A DNA stretch of 64,000 nucleotides from CAZDWZ01 sp964509425 (GCA_964509425.1 CAZDWZ010000017.1:1-64000); one strand, 5' to 3'; positions 16,065 to 25,129 are shown, counted from the stretch's first letter. Numbers and translations are program-made. The notes: generated from the sequence alone by a model not told the origin.

Positions 16065-16552
16065 TACATCACCCCCAACGGAACGTTCATTGCGCTCGTA
16101 GTCGAGCCCCACTTGCTGAGAAGCTCGGGCAGCTGATTCTGTGCGAGGCCTCCCAGATTATTAAGCGCAGAGGTGTAGAGCGATTCCCGCATCGGCATGC
16201 TTCGCATGGTGCTCTCGTAGAACGGGCGAAGGATATCCTTCTCCTTGTTGAGCGAAGCAGTCAGAGCCGCCGCTTTCGCGCGACTGTTTCCGCCTCCCCC
16301 GCCACCACCCCCGCCTCGACCTGCCGCAGCGGCGGCGAGAAGTTGAGAACGATACGCAAGCTCAGCGTTTCGCTCATCTAGCTGACGGAGGTAATCATCA
16401 CTCTCTTGCTGCCGGTAGAAATCGGAAAGCTTTTGCCGTGCGTCGTTCTGGGCGTTTACTTGATAGAGGCCGGTCGCGACCGATGCCGCCGGCTTCAGCC
16501 AGTCTTTATTGCTGCTTAACCAGCCCCCGACGTCTTTCAAGAAATCAAACAT
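16064..16552 (-). CDS. Small virion protein with amphipathic N-terminus and polyglycine (162 aa)
   Basis: It begins MFDFLKDVGGWLSSNKDWL, an amphipathic, membrane-seeking start, then a helical stretch with QQESDDYLRQLDERNAEL. Near residues 80-90 a run of nine glycines splits it from a second helical domain. AAGGA lies upstream of ATG. Small Ala-rich helical proteins at this position in podoviruses are often internal virion proteins (functionally like T7 gp14 or P22 gp7), but I see no alignable homology. It is coupled to the 350-aa gene by TAATG. Confidence 0.55.
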   Translation of the reverse strand: MFDFLKDVGGWLSSNKDWLKPAASVATGLYQVNAQNDARQKLSDFYRQQESDDYLRQLDERNAELAYRSQLLAAAAAGRGGGGGGGGGNSRAKAAALTASLNKEKDILRPFYESTMRSMPMRESLYTSALNNLGGLAQNQLPELLSKWGSTTSAMNVPLGVM

Positions 16553-16576
16553 ACATCATCCTTAAAGGAAAAGGCT

Positions 16577-16870
16577 TCACGGCAGTAAGTGCGAGAGCGC
16601 GACGCGAAGCTGTTCAAACCAAGCCCGAGCGGAACGACTCGTTGAATCTGTTCCCGGTATGCCCAGCTCCGGACCCGGGTTTGAGAATAGGAGCTCATCG
16701 AGCTTCACCTTCAACTCCTCGATCCACTTCCGGCCGGCATAACCGTCTAGGTCTCGAGGCGGCTTCGGAAACTCGTACGGAAGGAGAACCGTCATCGCAG
16801 CCGCTACCTCATGCAGCCAGGCCCGGCCGGGACGCGAAGCAAAGTCTTCTGGAACAGCTGGGAATTTCAT
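16577..16870 (-). CDS. Phage protein built of three internal repeats (97 aa)
   Basis: The ATG overlaps the stop of the gp10-like gene (ATGA). The protein is three copies of a ~30-residue unit: SRPGRAWLHEVAAAM, YAGRKWIEELKVKL and RSARAWFEQLRVAL, each followed by a hydrophobic LLP/LLF and a proline-rich linker. Each unit looks like a short helix with a GR-W-[LIF]-E-[EQ]-L signature. There is no signal peptide. A tail accessory or needle role is possible from its place beside the tail hub gene. I know no family with this triplication. Confidence 0.6.
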   Translation of the reverse strand: MKFPAVPEDFASRPGRAWLHEVAAAMTVLLPYEFPKPPRDLDGYAGRKWIEELKVKLDELLFSNPGPELGIPGTDSTSRSARAWFEQLRVALSHLLP

Positions 16871-18297
16871 CGAGATAAGACATCCACGTCATGTTCAGGG
16901 TTCATAAAGACTCGAGGCACCGAGTCGGAACAGCTGACCTCGTACCGACGGTTCGCGAACATTCCAGTGGGATCAGTTTTAAGCATGGGCTCAAGCTCAC
17001 CCGTGTTCCCAAGCGACATGTTGATCCAGTTCGACCAGGGCTCTCCGTCGTCTTGAAAGCGAAGCCGCATTACCGGCGTAGTGGTCACGATGCTTCCGCG
17101 CTTTGCCACCATGCGGATGCCGCGGCAGCGCTTCGTCTTCATCGTGCCGTAGTCGACCCGGCCCGAACGGACGAGCATGCGGATGGCTTCGCCAGCGTCG
17201 TCAAAGAACTCGGGGCCAATCTTATGAAGCGTCGACTTCCGCCGATCGCCGATGACGTGAAAACCCCAGGCCGGGGAGAAGAAATAGCACTGGCCTATGA
17301 ACCGCTCGTAATCAGCGATCATTCCATTCCAATGCCCCCAGCGGTACCAACGGTCGGTTGTGAGATCGTAGGCGATAGTGCGATCGGCCGCGGGGAACGA
17401 CCAGATGAAAAAAGTACGTCCGCACATGTCCATGCGGTGCCCGATGCAGTCTGACACCGAAGAATACTTCTCAATCTCGGTATCGTAAGGCGTTGAAATC
17501 CGCGTCAGCTTCTCATTTTCGTACGCGCAAAAGTGCTTGTTATTGTCGAGGAAGTAGGCGCCCTCGTCAGAGAACACGATGGAAAACGGTGCTGAAGTCC
17601 CGATCGGGAAGAGTGCGCCAGGTCGACGATTAAACGGCGAGGTCTCATCGTTGTACCAGATCTCAAGAGACCGAGTGCCAAAGAGGAGGATATCCCCGGA
17701 GAACACGAATACGCCGACTAAGAGATCACCTTCGCCAATGGCACGGAAAAACGAACTAGCCTGCCAGGAAGACGGTGAAAGGATGTCGCAGTAGAACCAT
17801 TGGTTCGTGCCGAGCTTGTTCGCTAGGAAATAGCCGTCGATGAACGCTACGTGAGAAACGTTTGTTGGCGCATCCGCGTCGACAATAAACGCTGGTGTGC
17901 TCGTTCCGTCAGTGAACACCATGCGCCCGCCGTTTGCCATGAGAAGGACATTGCCGTCGGTCGCGAATGAGACGGGCAATCCAACGGCAAGGGTAACGCC
18001 GCCCATGTTCGTGGCGTATCCGATTCCCCCGACATAGGTAACTTTAAAAATCTTTCCGTCTGTGATGACGATTCCACACTGCTTCTCCTCCCACCAATAG
18101 CCGCCCCAGATCGGCTTATTTACGCCAAGGCCGGTATCTAGAAACCAGTCGAGGCCTGGGCGAACGGAACAAGCAATCTCGTTCTCCGAAACTTCGTCGA
18201 AGAAACAGTCAATGACTTCCTCTTGCTGCTTTGTGAGAGCAACTTTATCAACTGCCTTGTGCAGTTTCGTGAACAGGGGAATCTGTAGCGACGGCAT
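16867..18297 (-). CDS. P22 gp10-like tail hub / DNA stabilisation protein (476 aa)
   Basis: ATG 18297 has GAGGAGGAAG upstream and is chosen over an 11-codon longer frame. The whole length is beta-strand rich, with propeller-like segments typical of phage tail hub proteins: an N-terminal PSLQIPLFTKL, a middle LLFGTRSLEIWYN, and TIAYDLTTDRWYRWG. The pattern 'reads a site, shows a value, STxExW' matches P22 gp10, the tail hub that plugs the portal. Its position after the connector and fibre genes supports this. Similarity is judged by eye, so gp10 equivalence is likely but not proven. Confidence 0.65.
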   Translation of the reverse strand: MPSLQIPLFTKLHKAVDKVALTKQQEEVIDCFFDEVSENEIACSVRPGLDWFLDTGLGVNKPIWGGYWWEEKQCGIVITDGKIFKVTYVGGIGYATNMGGVTLAVGLPVSFATDGNVLLMANGGRMVFTDGTSTPAFIVDADAPTNVSHVAFIDGYFLANKLGTNQWFYCDILSPSSWQASSFFRAIGEGDLLVGVFVFSGDILLFGTRSLEIWYNDETSPFNRRPGALFPIGTSAPFSIVFSDEGAYFLDNNKHFCAYENEKLTRISTPYDTEIEKYSSVSDCIGHRMDMCGRTFFIWSFPAADRTIAYDLTTDRWYRWGHWNGMIADYERFIGQCYFFSPAWGFHVIGDRRKSTLHKIGPEFFDDAGEAIRMLVRSGRVDYGTMKTKRCRGIRMVAKRGSIVTTTPVMRLRFQDDGEPWSNWINMSLGNTGELEPMLKTDPTGMFANRRYEVSCSDSVPRVFMNPEHDVDVLSR

Positions 18298-18514
18298 TTT
18301 TCTTCCTCCTCGTTCGCTTCTCCGGGACAACAGTCGTAGGTATCACCTTCGGCGTGATGTCGTGCGTTTGTTCAAGCTCGGCGAGCAGCTCAAGCTTTAC
18401 CTCGCAACGCGCAAGCCTATCGCTCCACATATCCGCAGTCTGACGACAACCTTGTAATTGGTTCGCTGCAAACGTGGCTTCATCGCGAAGCTTCTTCCGG
18501 ATTTCTTCAATCAT
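18248..18514 (-). CDS. Small coiled-coil phage protein (88 aa)
   Basis: The ATG overlaps the fibre gene's stop (ATGA), and its 3' end overlaps the start of the gp10-like gene by 50 bases. Residues 1-50 form a charged helix (IEEIRKKLRDEATFAANQL; LARCEVKLELLAELEQ) with heptad character. The tail is Thr/Pro/Lys-rich and basic. It may be a chaperone or accessory for the adjacent fibre, as small coiled-coil genes after fibre genes often are. No family is recognised. Confidence 0.55.
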   Translation of the reverse strand: MIEEIRKKLRDEATFAANQLQGCRQTADMWSDRLARCEVKLELLAELEQTHDITPKVIPTTVVPEKRTRRKKNAVATDSPVHETAQGS

Positions 18515-19659
18515 GCAATTGGTCCTGTTGATTTCAAGTCTGTAAGAAGTGTGCCGAGAACGTCGAGTACGTTTGCCCAGCTAACAGCGTCAAAATTTGC
18601 GTCAGCATTAAATGAACGGTTAGGCGTCACGTTTGAAAGCGTATAGGTCATGGAGCCCGAGTTCGTGTGAATGAGCTTACCGTTGAACACGAAGTTTCCG
18701 ACACGACGCGGGCCGGTGCCTGAACCGATGTCGAGGTTATTCTTGGGCAGGAGGAATCCGCTTGATGGCTCAATCTCCCACTTCTTGTCAGCGCTGATGT
18801 GAAACTCGATCGCCTTCGCAACGGTGAGCAACCGAATCTCGCCGTTCCCGCCATTCAGATATGCGCGCCCGGCTTCCGTAGCATGCTCATTTCCGAAGAG
18901 CGCAAGATGCCCACCGCGACTATTTGCTACCCCGCCACCGCCAGAAAACTGTAGTGATGCGTTGTCGGCTCCATCGCTCGTGCTTGCAACGATGGAGGTT
19001 ATATCGATGTTTGCTCCGCTTTTTGCAGCTCCGAGCGATGCTCTCGCGCCCGGAGCATCGCTTGCACCGGTTCCTCCCTGACTAAGACCCCAGACTCCGC
19101 CGGCCGCACCGGTTAAGCGAGCATTCGGCAAGGCTATGATAAGATCTACCACTTGCCCGGCTACGATATCGTTTAGCGCCGTATCGGTTGCGCCCGACCC
19201 TTTCTTAATGGGAATAGCGGGAAGACCGTCGACGATGCACTGTGAAGCGCCCGTTGTATTTTGATGGGCGATGAATCGATACCACTGACCGTCGGCAAGC
19301 AGCGTCTCGGGCGGATCGGTCGTGATGGAGAAGATGTTAGCGGCTCCGGTCGAGAGTCCACCGTAACGCGCCGCTTGTTCTTGTACGATGTAGTATAGAT
19401 TCGGAAGGGTCGTGATTAGAACATCGTTCGCGTCATAGATTTCAAAGTCATACGTGCCGTCAGCGAATACGACGGCGCGGCCGAGAGAGTTTAGGATAAT
19501 CGGATTCTGGTGCGGCACTGACTTCGCCGCGTCTTGATACGTCGCCTTCGGAGAGGTGAGCCCGGCGTTAAGCGTCTTTACCTTCCCGCCGGAAAGCGGA
19601 TTCCCGCTCGAGTCGAAAAGACCGGCGAGAAGGAAATCAACTTGAATTGCACGCGCCAT
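18511..19659 (-). CDS. Tail fibre protein (382 aa)
   Basis: The N-terminal 85 residues (LLAGLFDSSGNPLSGGKVKT and TYDFEIYDANDVLI) are the virion-anchoring domain common to many podovirus and siphovirus appendages. Residues 195-215 carry the collagen/fibre motif GLSQGGTGASDAPGARASLG, found before C-terminal fibre domains. The rest is beta-rich with Gly/Asn/Ser repeats, ending in a helix. It starts one base after the connector gene stop. It probably contacts the host receptor. There is no signal peptide, unlike the fibre-like protein at 2575-4377. Confidence 0.75.
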   Translation of the reverse strand: MARAIQVDFLLAGLFDSSGNPLSGGKVKTLNAGLTSPKATYQDAAKSVPHQNPIILNSLGRAVVFADGTYDFEIYDANDVLITTLPNLYYIVQEQAARYGGLSTGAANIFSITTDPPETLLADGQWYRFIAHQNTTGASQCIVDGLPAIPIKKGSGATDTALNDIVAGQVVDLIIALPNARLTGAAGGVWGLSQGGTGASDAPGARASLGAAKSGANIDITSIVASTSDGADNASLQFSGGGGVANSRGGHLALFGNEHATEAGRAYLNGGNGEIRLLTVAKAIEFHISADKKWEIEPSSGFLLPKNNLDIGSGTGPRRVGNFVFNGKLIHTNSGSMTYTLSNVTPNRSFNADANFDAVSWANVLDVLGTLLTDLKSTGPIA

Positions 19660-19660
19660 A

Positions 19661-20332
19661 TTAGAATGCCGGCTTTACGTATTCGTCTTCGGTTCGATCA
19701 GGGCGAAATCGCTTTGCCGTCGTATAGGCTCCGCCAGCCTTCACGCTCAGTCGATCCTTTTCAGCTACAGGAAGCGGATACTCATCGCTTAACGCGTCTG
19801 CGAGACCGTAAGTAAGCGCCTCCTCCCAGAGATTGAAGAAGTCAGCGAGATTGCTCGCTAGGTCGAGGTCTTTAACTTTTACCGCGCACCAGAGCTTGAT
19901 AACGCCTACCGCCGTGGGCTTCTTATTCACGAGAAGCGTTGCGGGCTTCGAGAATGAAAGCGCTACTTCCGTCGGCGTATCCTTGTCACTTTTATTCGTG
20001 AGCTCAGCATAATCATTCCTGGAGATGACCTTAAGCGGTCGCTCCCGGTCGGTCTCGACAAACATCGCTGAACTGATGCCAAGGACAGGCGGATCTGAAC
20101 CGAGAGCGTATTCAACTTGATCGATGACCAAGTTGACCGTGAACTCTTTGTGGGTCCAGAAGAACGCGCCATCGACTTGCCAGAGATTGATCATGGATTG
20201 CATGGCTTGAACGCCTTGATCCATTTTCGCCCCGGAAAGAACTTGGCCGAGTGAGTGAGCACCGACCATTCGCATGGCCCGCTCAATCACTCGGCTTCGA
20301 GTAGCGATGTAGTCGAAATCGCTTGCCGCCAC
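19661..20332 (-). CDS. Head-tail connector / tail adaptor protein, P22 gp4-like (223 aa)
   Basis: The start is GTG at 20332 with GGGAGGG about nine bases upstream. The N-terminal helix bundle (TRSRVIERAMRMVGAHSLGQ and AMQSMINLWQVDGAFFWT) has the pattern of podovirus gp4/tubular-A adaptors ('ALrklGv...L..mi..w..dg'). A beta region with YALGSDPPVLGISSAMFVE follows, and the C-terminus has a second helix. It lies between capsid-associated and tail genes, the usual place of this adaptor. The role is to join the portal to the tail hub. Confidence 0.65.
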   Translation of the reverse strand: MAASDFDYIATRSRVIERAMRMVGAHSLGQVLSGAKMDQGVQAMQSMINLWQVDGAFFWTHKEFTVNLVIDQVEYALGSDPPVLGISSAMFVETDRERPLKVISRNDYAELTNKSDKDTPTEVALSFSKPATLLVNKKPTAVGVIKLWCAVKVKDLDLASNLADFFNLWEEALTYGLADALSDEYPLPVAEKDRLSVKAGGAYTTAKRFRPDRTEDEYVKPAF

Positions 20333-20347
20333 GGAGGAAGCCCTCCC

Positions 20348-20770
20348 TTACGGCATCATTACGTGCGCGATGCAGGAAATCTTCCCGCCCGTGGTCTGTC
20401 CAGTTCCGACAGTCGTCACTTCGAGCTTGACGGTATCGTCGGCCGTATACACATAGCCGTAACCCGTGTTCAAAGTGTTGATTGCCTGTCGAGCCCCACC
20501 AGTGCGGAGAAAGAGTCCTCCCGCGGTTGTGATAAAGCGGTTGTTTACCCCGCCATCTCCAACGCGACAGACCGAATCATTACCGCTCTGCGTTCCGTTA
20601 CACACCATCAAGAGTTCGAGGATGCGCATACCTTTCTGCGTCTTGAACAATTCGATGATGTCGTTGACGACAAGCGCCGTCGCAATCGTGATTTCCGAGT
20701 AGATCGGCACAACGCCGAGCCCGGACTTTGCGGGATGGTCCATCCCTGAAGCTTTGTAAGTAGTGGCCAT
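20348..20770 (-). CDS. Small phage head protein (140 aa)
   Basis: This 140-residue beta-rich protein opens MATTYKASGMDHPAKSG. It has LVVNDIIELFKTQKGMRILEL in the first half and VYTADDTVKLEVTTVG near the end, an alternating pattern of a small barrel. Genes of this sort directly after the capsid gene often encode decoration or head-associated proteins, and this one resembles small proteins that accompany N4-gp56-type capsids. A strong terminator lies between it and the capsid gene, so it is probably made in smaller amount. Confidence 0.6.
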   Translation of the reverse strand: MATTYKASGMDHPAKSGLGVVPIYSEITIATALVVNDIIELFKTQKGMRILELLMVCNGTQSGNDSVCRVGDGGVNNRFITTAGGLFLRTGGARQAINTLNTGYGYVYTADDTVKLEVTTVGTGQTTGGKISCIAHVMMP

Positions 20771-20787
20771 TTAGCCTCCGTATCTAA

Positions 20788-20816
20788 GTTAAAAATTGCG
20801 GGGGATTTCTCCCCCG
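20788..20816 (-). terminator. Rho-independent terminator just after the major capsid gene
   Basis: On the minus strand CGGGGGA-GAAA-TCCCCCG (20816-20799) makes a 7-bp GC-rich stem with a tight tetraloop, followed by CAATTTTTAAC. It lies 18 bases after the capsid stop. A terminator here gives capsid mRNA in excess of downstream head and tail mRNA. Confidence 0.8.
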
Positions 20817-20833
20817 GGTTAATCCGTCGCGAA

Positions 20834-21901
20834 TTACGCTGCTACAACGGTGTCAGAGATTCCGCTGGTTGCGAGGTAAATGCCGATGCTTCCGAAATCC
20901 TGGTTATCGAAACGAGCTTTCTTCGTTCCGCAGGTCAGGCGCCAGCAATTGCCCTCGAACTCCTCGTAGTCTTCCTTCTCCGTCACGATGGACGCCGCTT
21001 TTCCTTCTGCCCAGAGAACCGCTTGCGCTCCGAGAAGAACCGAACGAGCCCATGGAACATCGCTCGATCCGCCGGCATCCTTTGCAGTTGCGCAGTAACG
21101 ATGAACGTGGATGATCACGTTATCGAAGAGTGCGCAGTCACCGGTGAAGATCGGGTTGTCCTTCCCACGCGCAGCTGCATCGCGTGATGCCTGCTTCCAA
21201 GCGTCGGTAAGCTTGAGGTCAGCTACCGCGTCCGGGTGAGTCAACAGGATGACGTGCTCCTTTCCACCGACCATGACTGGCCGAATCGGGTTGAACCGAT
21301 AGTTCCCGCCGGTATCCGCAAACGCATGGAGCTGCGTGATGAAATCAAGCGTAAGCTTGGAATTCGTCGCATGCAGCGCTGCCTTTGCGGTAGCCGGGTT
21401 TGACGTAACGGCGAAGTTTCCGGAAGCGTCTCGGTAAAAGACCAAGCTCGGAAGCTCAGTGCCCGAAGACGTGGAGAGAAGCCCCATCGCCTTGAACTTC
21501 AAGCGATCGATGAACCGTCTTCCCCAATCCTTCAACGCAGTGCGGGCCTCCGTTGACATGTCGTAGACCGCGCGTTGTCGGTCCAGATCGCCATCGTCCG
21601 TGACCGCCTGACGATATCGCTCCAGCTCGACCTTATCGCCACGATCTTGAAGTGGAACTTCCTTCCCCTTCATTTGCTCGTTCCCCTTCACACCCATTTC
21701 GGTGTCAGGGATGTCCTTCATCAAACCGAAGTTGATGATGGCGCCTTTGGACTTGGTCAGATCCTTCTTCACGTGCACGACTGAGTCCGGACCCGTCGAC
21801 TCAAATTTATTCCAAAACGTTTCCGTTTTGGTTTCGCGCATCAGTTGTTCTTCAAATACCTGTTTCTTTAACTCTGTCGCTAAGACCCTTGAACGACCCA
21901 T
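20834..21901 (-). CDS. Major capsid protein, N4 gp56-like (355 aa)
   Basis: The sequence has the hallmarks of the N4-gp56 capsid family. It has an N-terminal charged arm, then KSKGAIINFGLMKDIPDTEM near residue 50, and EVPLQDRGDKVELERYRQAV near residue 85. The middle LTLDFITQLHAFADTG leads to the conserved FNPIRPVMVGGKEHVILLTH, and the C-terminal half has GTKKARFDNQDFGSIGIYLA. The gene order portal, scaffold, capsid supports the call. It forms the HK97-fold head shell. A terminator follows directly, consistent with the most abundant virion protein. Confidence 0.85.
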   Translation of the reverse strand: MGRSRVLATELKKQVFEEQLMRETKTETFWNKFESTGPDSVVHVKKDLTKSKGAIINFGLMKDIPDTEMGVKGNEQMKGKEVPLQDRGDKVELERYRQAVTDDGDLDRQRAVYDMSTEARTALKDWGRRFIDRLKFKAMGLLSTSSGTELPSLVFYRDASGNFAVTSNPATAKAALHATNSKLTLDFITQLHAFADTGGNYRFNPIRPVMVGGKEHVILLTHPDAVADLKLTDAWKQASRDAAARGKDNPIFTGDCALFDNVIIHVHRYCATAKDAGGSSDVPWARSVLLGAQAVLWAEGKAASIVTEKEDYEEFEGNCWRLTCGTKKARFDNQDFGSIGIYLATSGISDTVVAA

Positions 21902-21909
21902 AAACTAAC

Positions 21910-22890
21910 TCAACGCAAACTCTTCTTTAACTCCTCAAGTTCTGCGTCTGACATTTCGGCAACTTGCTTCCGTGAAGGCGCATTCACCTTCTTGGAAGAC
22001 TTCGGCACGGAAGAGATCTTCGGAGTTTTCTTAAGCTCTTTGTTAATCCGCTTCACAGTTTCGGCCGGCTTACCTTCGAGCTTACGAACTTTCGCGATGA
22101 GGTCTTTTGTAAACGGGATCAGCCGATCAACTACTTTCTGTAGCTTCGCCCGTTTAGCAAATTGGATGAGGGTTTCCGGTTGCGAAAACGTATACGGATC
22201 TTGCTTGAACGACTCGATGAATTGAGCGGGCATTTTGTCCCTCTCAAGCACCAGGCTCACGATCTCGTCTACCGCTAACGGCTCTTCACCGAAGTTCTTC
22301 GCGTATAGTCCCCGCGAACGCTCTCCGATTTCGATATCCTGTTCCCTCCGCTCTACTTTCCCAAGCTCCTCGCTGACCTCACGCAGATGAATCTGCGCTT
22401 CAACAATTTGCCGGGGCGTGAGCGAATCCTCATGCTCCTTCAGATGGTTCTCAACTTCCGTGATACGGTCAGTGAGAGCCTTCTTCGCTGTACCTAGCTC
22501 CGTTTTCAGACGCTGGATGAACTGCTCGCGCTGTTGCTTCTCACCGAGACCTCGATTCCTATCGGTCTCGAGTTCAGCGATTCGCGCTTTCAGCTGCGAA
22601 AGTTCATCTGTTCCTTCAGGTTGAGGCCTATCGTCGGAGGCTTCAGAGTCCTCTTCGTCATCGGACTCTTCTTCCTCATCGTCTTCCGGTCCTTCCTCAT
22701 CCTGTTCGGCATCTTCGGCCGACTCTTCGTCGTCATCGTCCTCGTCATCATCGGAGTCGTCAGCGACTTCCCGGTTTGCTGCCATAAAGGCGGCAAGATC
22801 CTCATCGCTCGCTTCCGAAATGGGGACCATTTTAGACTGTTGGGACTCCTCCTGGGATTGCTCCTTCGAGTCCGCTTCCTGCTTCTCCAT
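21910..22890 (-). CDS. Scaffolding protein (326 aa)
   Basis: It lies between portal and capsid and overlaps the portal gene by 59 bases. GGGAG lies six bases before ATG 22890. The first 100 residues are highly acidic (long runs of Asp and Glu near residues 45-85). The middle (100-190) is coiled coil (QLKARIAELETDRNRG), and the last 60 residues are Lys-rich and helical. An acidic, coiled-coil, basic-tailed protein at this position is the usual capsid scaffold, which drives procapsid assembly and then leaves. No protease domain is visible. Confidence 0.75.
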   Translation of the reverse strand: MEKQEADSKEQSQEESQQSKMVPISEASDEDLAAFMAANREVADDSDDDEDDDDEESAEDAEQDEEGPEDDEEEESDDEEDSEASDDRPQPEGTDELSQLKARIAELETDRNRGLGEKQQREQFIQRLKTELGTAKKALTDRITEVENHLKEHEDSLTPRQIVEAQIHLREVSEELGKVERREQDIEIGERSRGLYAKNFGEEPLAVDEIVSLVLERDKMPAQFIESFKQDPYTFSQPETLIQFAKRAKLQKVVDRLIPFTKDLIAKVRKLEGKPAETVKRINKELKKTPKISSVPKSSKKVNAPSRKQVAEMSDAELEELKKSLR

Positions 22891-25090
22891 TCATCGCTCC
22901 CATTTGTTGCGGCGATCCAGGCAAAGGCGCTTCGCCTAAGCCACCCTGGACCAAGCCAAATTTACGGCTTATCTCCGGAGGTATGTGACCTTGAGCGATT
23001 AGAGTTTTCGCAATCTCGGCATCCGCCGTTGCTATACTCGCCGCGCTCGCGGCCTCTGCCTCTGCGTCAAGAGTTGCGAGCGTTTCCGCTTTCTCCGACT
23101 CAGGCATGTCCATCTGCTTGATGAGCACCTTCGGCGGGATAGCGGCACCGTTACGCACGGACTCCGACATGATCAGCAAGTTGCCCAATTTCGCCGAAGG
23201 ACTGTAAGCCCCCTCGGTGGTGATGACGTCTAAGGTGTCAATGTCGGTCTCTTCGTAGAGCGTTGCGATTTGCTCTTCCGTAAAATCGGAGATGGGTTGA
23301 TCGCCAAGCTTGATGCCCTCGCGCTCGGCCTTCGCCATGACAATGCGAGCCACACGGTCGGGCGGGTAATAGCGCTGGATGAGTCCTACGAGGAGGCGCC
23401 CGATCCGCTTTTTCGCAATCGACATGTTGTCGAAAAGAAACTCATTCCCGCGAAGCTTCTCTTGCTGAAGTGTAAGGAGCTTGCTTCCGGAATCGTTCGC
23501 CCCCTGCGATTCGGCTTGGACCGATACAAGATCCTTGATCGTCGCCTGAGCTGCGGCAGCGCCTTCCATAACCTCGGGCGGAATGCGAGCTCCCGACTCT
23601 CGTTTCGGCGGACGGTCAACGCTATTGATTTCCTGTGTCCAGGAAGTGCGGGATGCTTTCTGTCGGAACTTATCTTTCTCCCCGTCGGGAAAGGTCGAAT
23701 GGTCATAGAACCAGCCGTCACCGAGCGCGCGGTTAGCGAAGTCGATTGCCTGACTCCGGCGCTTATTGAGCTCCTTCTGCGCGTCGATGGCTCGGCGAAT
23801 TTTCCCCCAGAACAGGTCGCCCTTCTTCTTGCAGTAAGCTACAGCGATATAGAAATCATCGCGGGGGAGATCGGCCGGGAGTTCGTCCGAGAGAAGAACG
23901 CCGCGGCAGCATTTGGTAATACGGATCTTCTTCGTCGGACGCTCAACCACTTGAAAGCCGGGAATGGTCTTGACGGCTTTTAAGTCGCCCTTGCTCCAGC
24001 CATAGGCATTGTGAAGCACGTCGTACTCAGAGTTCACGATAACGGCGGTTCGAATGTAGATCTTCTTCCAGCGCTCTAGAACCCGGAGTTCCTTAGTCCG
24101 GATATCCCACATCGCGTGCGTGCCAATCATGTAAGGAACACGGTGAACGGCGGAAAACCTGTCGGTCTCAGTCGTGTGCTCATCGGTCGATACATCCTGA
24201 CCAATGAGCTTCAAGTGACTCATGGAAGTCTCAATGTCGTCGCGAAGCTTCGGGTAAAGGTTCGCGAGATCCTCGACCGAAAACATCTCGTGATCGACGT
24301 AGCCTTCTAGATCATGCAGGTCTTTCCGCTTGTGCGGGCCGAAGCGAACATCTTTCCAGGGGCGTTGACGCACGACGATATCGCCTTGAATATCGTCATC
24401 AAATTCGATGTCAACGCTAAAGATTCCGCGACCGGCGATTATCTGATCTTCGAAAACCTCAGACTCTTCGTAAACGTAGTTGCACTTATCAAGTATGTGC
24501 TTCGAAATTACGTTTAGAATGTCGGCTTTGACTTGGTCGGTCGATTCGCCGGGAAGGTATCGGAGGTCCGTGCGAACGTCCCGTTGATGGCCGGAGAGAT
24601 AATCAACCTCGTGCTCGAGGTAGTTCAGCGTGAGGCAGGCGCGCTCCTCCTTCGTAAGCCGCTGGAGCGTATCCTCATCCCACTGAAACCCGGCAACCAT
24701 CTCCTCAGCTTCTTCGCCGAGCTCAAGGCTTTCCCGTTCAAAGTCGGTCCAGGTCTCGAACTCTTGAAAGACTTCGGCGACAATCTCGGAATCGCTACGA
24801 TCATCGGTGAACGGATTCTTTAACTCTATCTCCGTCCCAAGCTCATGCGTGTGTCCGTCTTTGGCAGGTAAGATTTCAAAGTAGCCTTCATGCCCGGGCT
24901 CTTCCTCGACAAGAAGATTTCCGAACTCATCGTATTGCGCTTCCGCCGGCGGCATCGGAGGCACCCACCGGCCTTCATGGCTATGGCCTTGAGTAACGCT
25001 TACGCCAACAATCCCAAGCTCATCATCAAGATAAACCAGGTGCCGATGCTTATTCTTTCCGCCGGGAAGGGTCTTCTGAAATGTCTTCAC
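22832..25090 (-). CDS. Portal protein, P22-like (752 aa)
   Basis: The central region has typical P22-type portal signatures: YLSGHQRDVRTDLRYLPGES near residue 190, IIAGRGIFSVDIEFDDDIQG near 235, and RPWKDVRFGPHKRKDLHDLE near 260. The C-terminal third includes a Gln/Ala-rich helical stretch. The protein is longer than many portals because of about 110 N-terminal residues containing His-rich GHSHEGRW and DGHTHELG segments, an odd feature. It lies between the large terminase and the scaffold. It forms the DNA entry and exit ring of the head. Confidence 0.8.
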   Translation of the reverse strand: MKTFQKTLPGGKNKHRHLVYLDDELGIVGVSVTQGHSHEGRWVPPMPPAEAQYDEFGNLLVEEEPGHEGYFEILPAKDGHTHELGTEIELKNPFTDDRSDSEIVAEVFQEFETWTDFERESLELGEEAEEMVAGFQWDEDTLQRLTKEERACLTLNYLEHEVDYLSGHQRDVRTDLRYLPGESTDQVKADILNVISKHILDKCNYVYEESEVFEDQIIAGRGIFSVDIEFDDDIQGDIVVRQRPWKDVRFGPHKRKDLHDLEGYVDHEMFSVEDLANLYPKLRDDIETSMSHLKLIGQDVSTDEHTTETDRFSAVHRVPYMIGTHAMWDIRTKELRVLERWKKIYIRTAVIVNSEYDVLHNAYGWSKGDLKAVKTIPGFQVVERPTKKIRITKCCRGVLLSDELPADLPRDDFYIAVAYCKKKGDLFWGKIRRAIDAQKELNKRRSQAIDFANRALGDGWFYDHSTFPDGEKDKFRQKASRTSWTQEINSVDRPPKRESGARIPPEVMEGAAAAQATIKDLVSVQAESQGANDSGSKLLTLQQEKLRGNEFLFDNMSIAKKRIGRLLVGLIQRYYPPDRVARIVMAKAEREGIKLGDQPISDFTEEQIATLYEETDIDTLDVITTEGAYSPSAKLGNLLIMSESVRNGAAIPPKVLIKQMDMPESEKAETLATLDAEAEAASAASIATADAEIAKTLIAQGHIPPEISRKFGLVQGGLGEAPLPGSPQQMGAMNGEAGSGLEGAIPGGVPTV

Positions 25091-25129
25091 CCCTGCCCGG
25101 TAAAGGAACAGGGCTCGAGACTGTAAGCG

